The translations under genes and the position numbers were made by a program. Under the pieces are notes generated by a model, which ran no database searches, was not told the origin of the DNA, and was given only the letters and a program-made list of their open reading frames with translations. A stretch of DNA of 7,128 nt from Caryophanales bacterium UBA5632 (GTDB taxonomy: Bacteria; Bacillota_I; Bacilli_A; Izemoplasmatales; Hujiaoplasmataceae): assembly GCA_002421405.1 (NCBI GenBank), contig DIJY01000041.1, positions 1 to 7,128 on the forward strand, read 5' to 3'. Shown here piece by piece: positions 6,509 through 7,128 of the stretch. Position 1 is the stretch's first letter. The number at the start of each line of letters is the position of its first letter.

Positions 6509-7128
6509 GGTAAGTTTTAATAAAGTCTGCCATTTCTTTGGCAATTACTTTGTACCCTTCCACCGTTGGATGGATACAGTTCGTTAGATATTTAGCTGGC
6601 CAGGCTCTTTTCAGATAGAACTCATGATGGCCGCCCCAATCTTTCGGATTCATCAATCCATCCAACTCAACTAGTTTTTGAACCATTGCGACATGTTTAG
6701 TCTTGTTGTGCAGGTAAGTATTCCAGTCAAATTTAAGAGCTAAACTTCCGGTTTGCTCAACTAAGTATTTCTGTACTCCGCCCAAATTTTGATTAAATGC
6801 ATTCGCTACGATTACTTTAAACCCATGAGCCTTAGCAAATGATTGTAGATTTAACAATGCCATCATTGCATTGCTTGCAATAAATTGCTCACTCCATAAC
6901 ATTTTTCCGTATACTGCCCATAACGGTTCTTCTTCGCCGCCTTCCCCTGCTATAGGCCATGCGCTGCGCCATTTGTAATGAGCATAAGAACCATCACTGT
7001 ACCCGTCATCTAAATTCTCTCTGCGCTTGGGAGTTTGCTGAAAGAAATCTAAGCGTTCAAATCCGCTCAATAATAAAATAATATAACCTTCGCTGTTAGC
7101 CCAATCGATTCTATCACAGAAGTGCAAC
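6501..7128 (-). CDS. SGNH/GDSL-like protein, N-terminus beyond right edge
   Basis: The frame is open to the right edge; 208 residues to a TAA at 6501 are visible. An apparent TTG start at 7127 is only the first codon inside the window, and the real start and the GDS nucleophile block lie outside. YIILLLSGFERLDF (15-28) corresponds to the central hydrophobic block seen as VMVMWSTFCRED in the second SGNH protein, and NCIHPTVEGYKVIAKEMADF (183-202) is the C-terminal block around the catalytic His186. The usual D-x-x-H pair reads N-C-I-H, so the Asp is an Asn. SGNH enzymes are esterases or acyltransferases; its place just before the radical SAM gene suggests the same glycan pathway. The stop overlaps the radical SAM start by 8 nt. 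With the nucleophile block unseen, activity cannot be judged. Confidence 0.72.
   Translation of the reverse strand, partial: LHFCDRIDWANSEGYIILLLSGFERLDFFQQTPKRRENLDDGYSDGSYAHYKWRSAWPIAGEGGEEEPLWAVYGKMLWSEQFIASNAMMALLNLQSFAKAHGFKVIVANAFNQNLGGVQKYLVEQTGSLALKFDWNTYLHNKTKHVAMVQKLVELDGLMNPKDWGGHHEFYLKRAWPAKYLTNCIHPTVEGYKVIAKEMADFIKTYHA

Noticed and set aside
6509..6544. Longer radical SAM start at a TTG (12 extra residues)
   Set aside because: It would overlap the preceding gene by 44 nt, uses a rare start codon and adds residues before the natural MPKKVISF strand; the ATG at 6508 gives a tight 8-nt overlap.
1..7128. tRNA genes, CRISPR arrays, insertion sequences or integration sites
   Set aside because: No cloverleaf-like sequence, regularly spaced repeat, transposase or recombinase was seen on either strand, and coding sequence fills nearly all of the window.

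Overview
This AT-rich window carries seven genes, all on the minus strand and almost without gaps, so transcription runs from right to left. The six genes on the right are joined end to end: the spacings are overlaps of 8, 4 and 23 nt, one exact abutment, and one 2-nt gap. The only real intergenic space is 54 nt, at 636-689. In transcription order the genes are an SGNH/GDSL hydrolase-like protein (N-terminus beyond the right edge), a radical SAM protein with a B12-binding-like N-terminal domain, two adjacent and clearly paralogous glycosyltransferase-like proteins, a second SGNH/GDSL protein, a third and more diverged member of the glycosyltransferase-like family, and a UDP-glucose/GDP-mannose dehydrogenase-family protein that runs off the left edge.

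The most likely source is a large tailed phage of aquatic bacteria, T4-like and related to cyanophages or other marine and freshwater myophages. The reasons are the tight one-strand packing with overlapping starts, the general rarity of strong ribosome binding sites, an AATAAATA element (it fits the NATAAATA late-promoter pattern of T4-like cyanophages) in the only gap, and a gene content that such phages are known to carry. No capsid, tail, replication or other hallmark phage gene is visible. A polysaccharide island of an AT-rich aquatic bacterium therefore remains possible.

Taken together, the genes look like a surface-glycan or virion-glycan module. The dehydrogenase would supply or alter a nucleotide sugar, three related transferases would attach sugars, two SGNH proteins would add or remove acyl groups, and the radical SAM enzyme would carry out a difficult modification of a sugar, lipid or similar substrate. 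No protein shows a signal peptide or membrane segment, so all probably act in the host cytosol. The substrate and product cannot be read from the sequence.

Several finer signals stand out. A 7-bp inverted repeat places the late-promoter-like element in its loop. A terminator-shaped hairpin with a T run lies inside the last codons of the second SGNH gene. Inside the leftmost transferase gene a perfect 13-bp inverted repeat is followed directly by a 12-bp palindrome that contains a perfect AGGAGG, six bases before an in-frame GTG. Two starts were placed downstream of the longest open frame, at 6508 and 4580, because those ATGs overlap the preceding stop codons. The dehydrogenase also lacks two glutamates that are normally conserved in UDP-glucose dehydrogenases.
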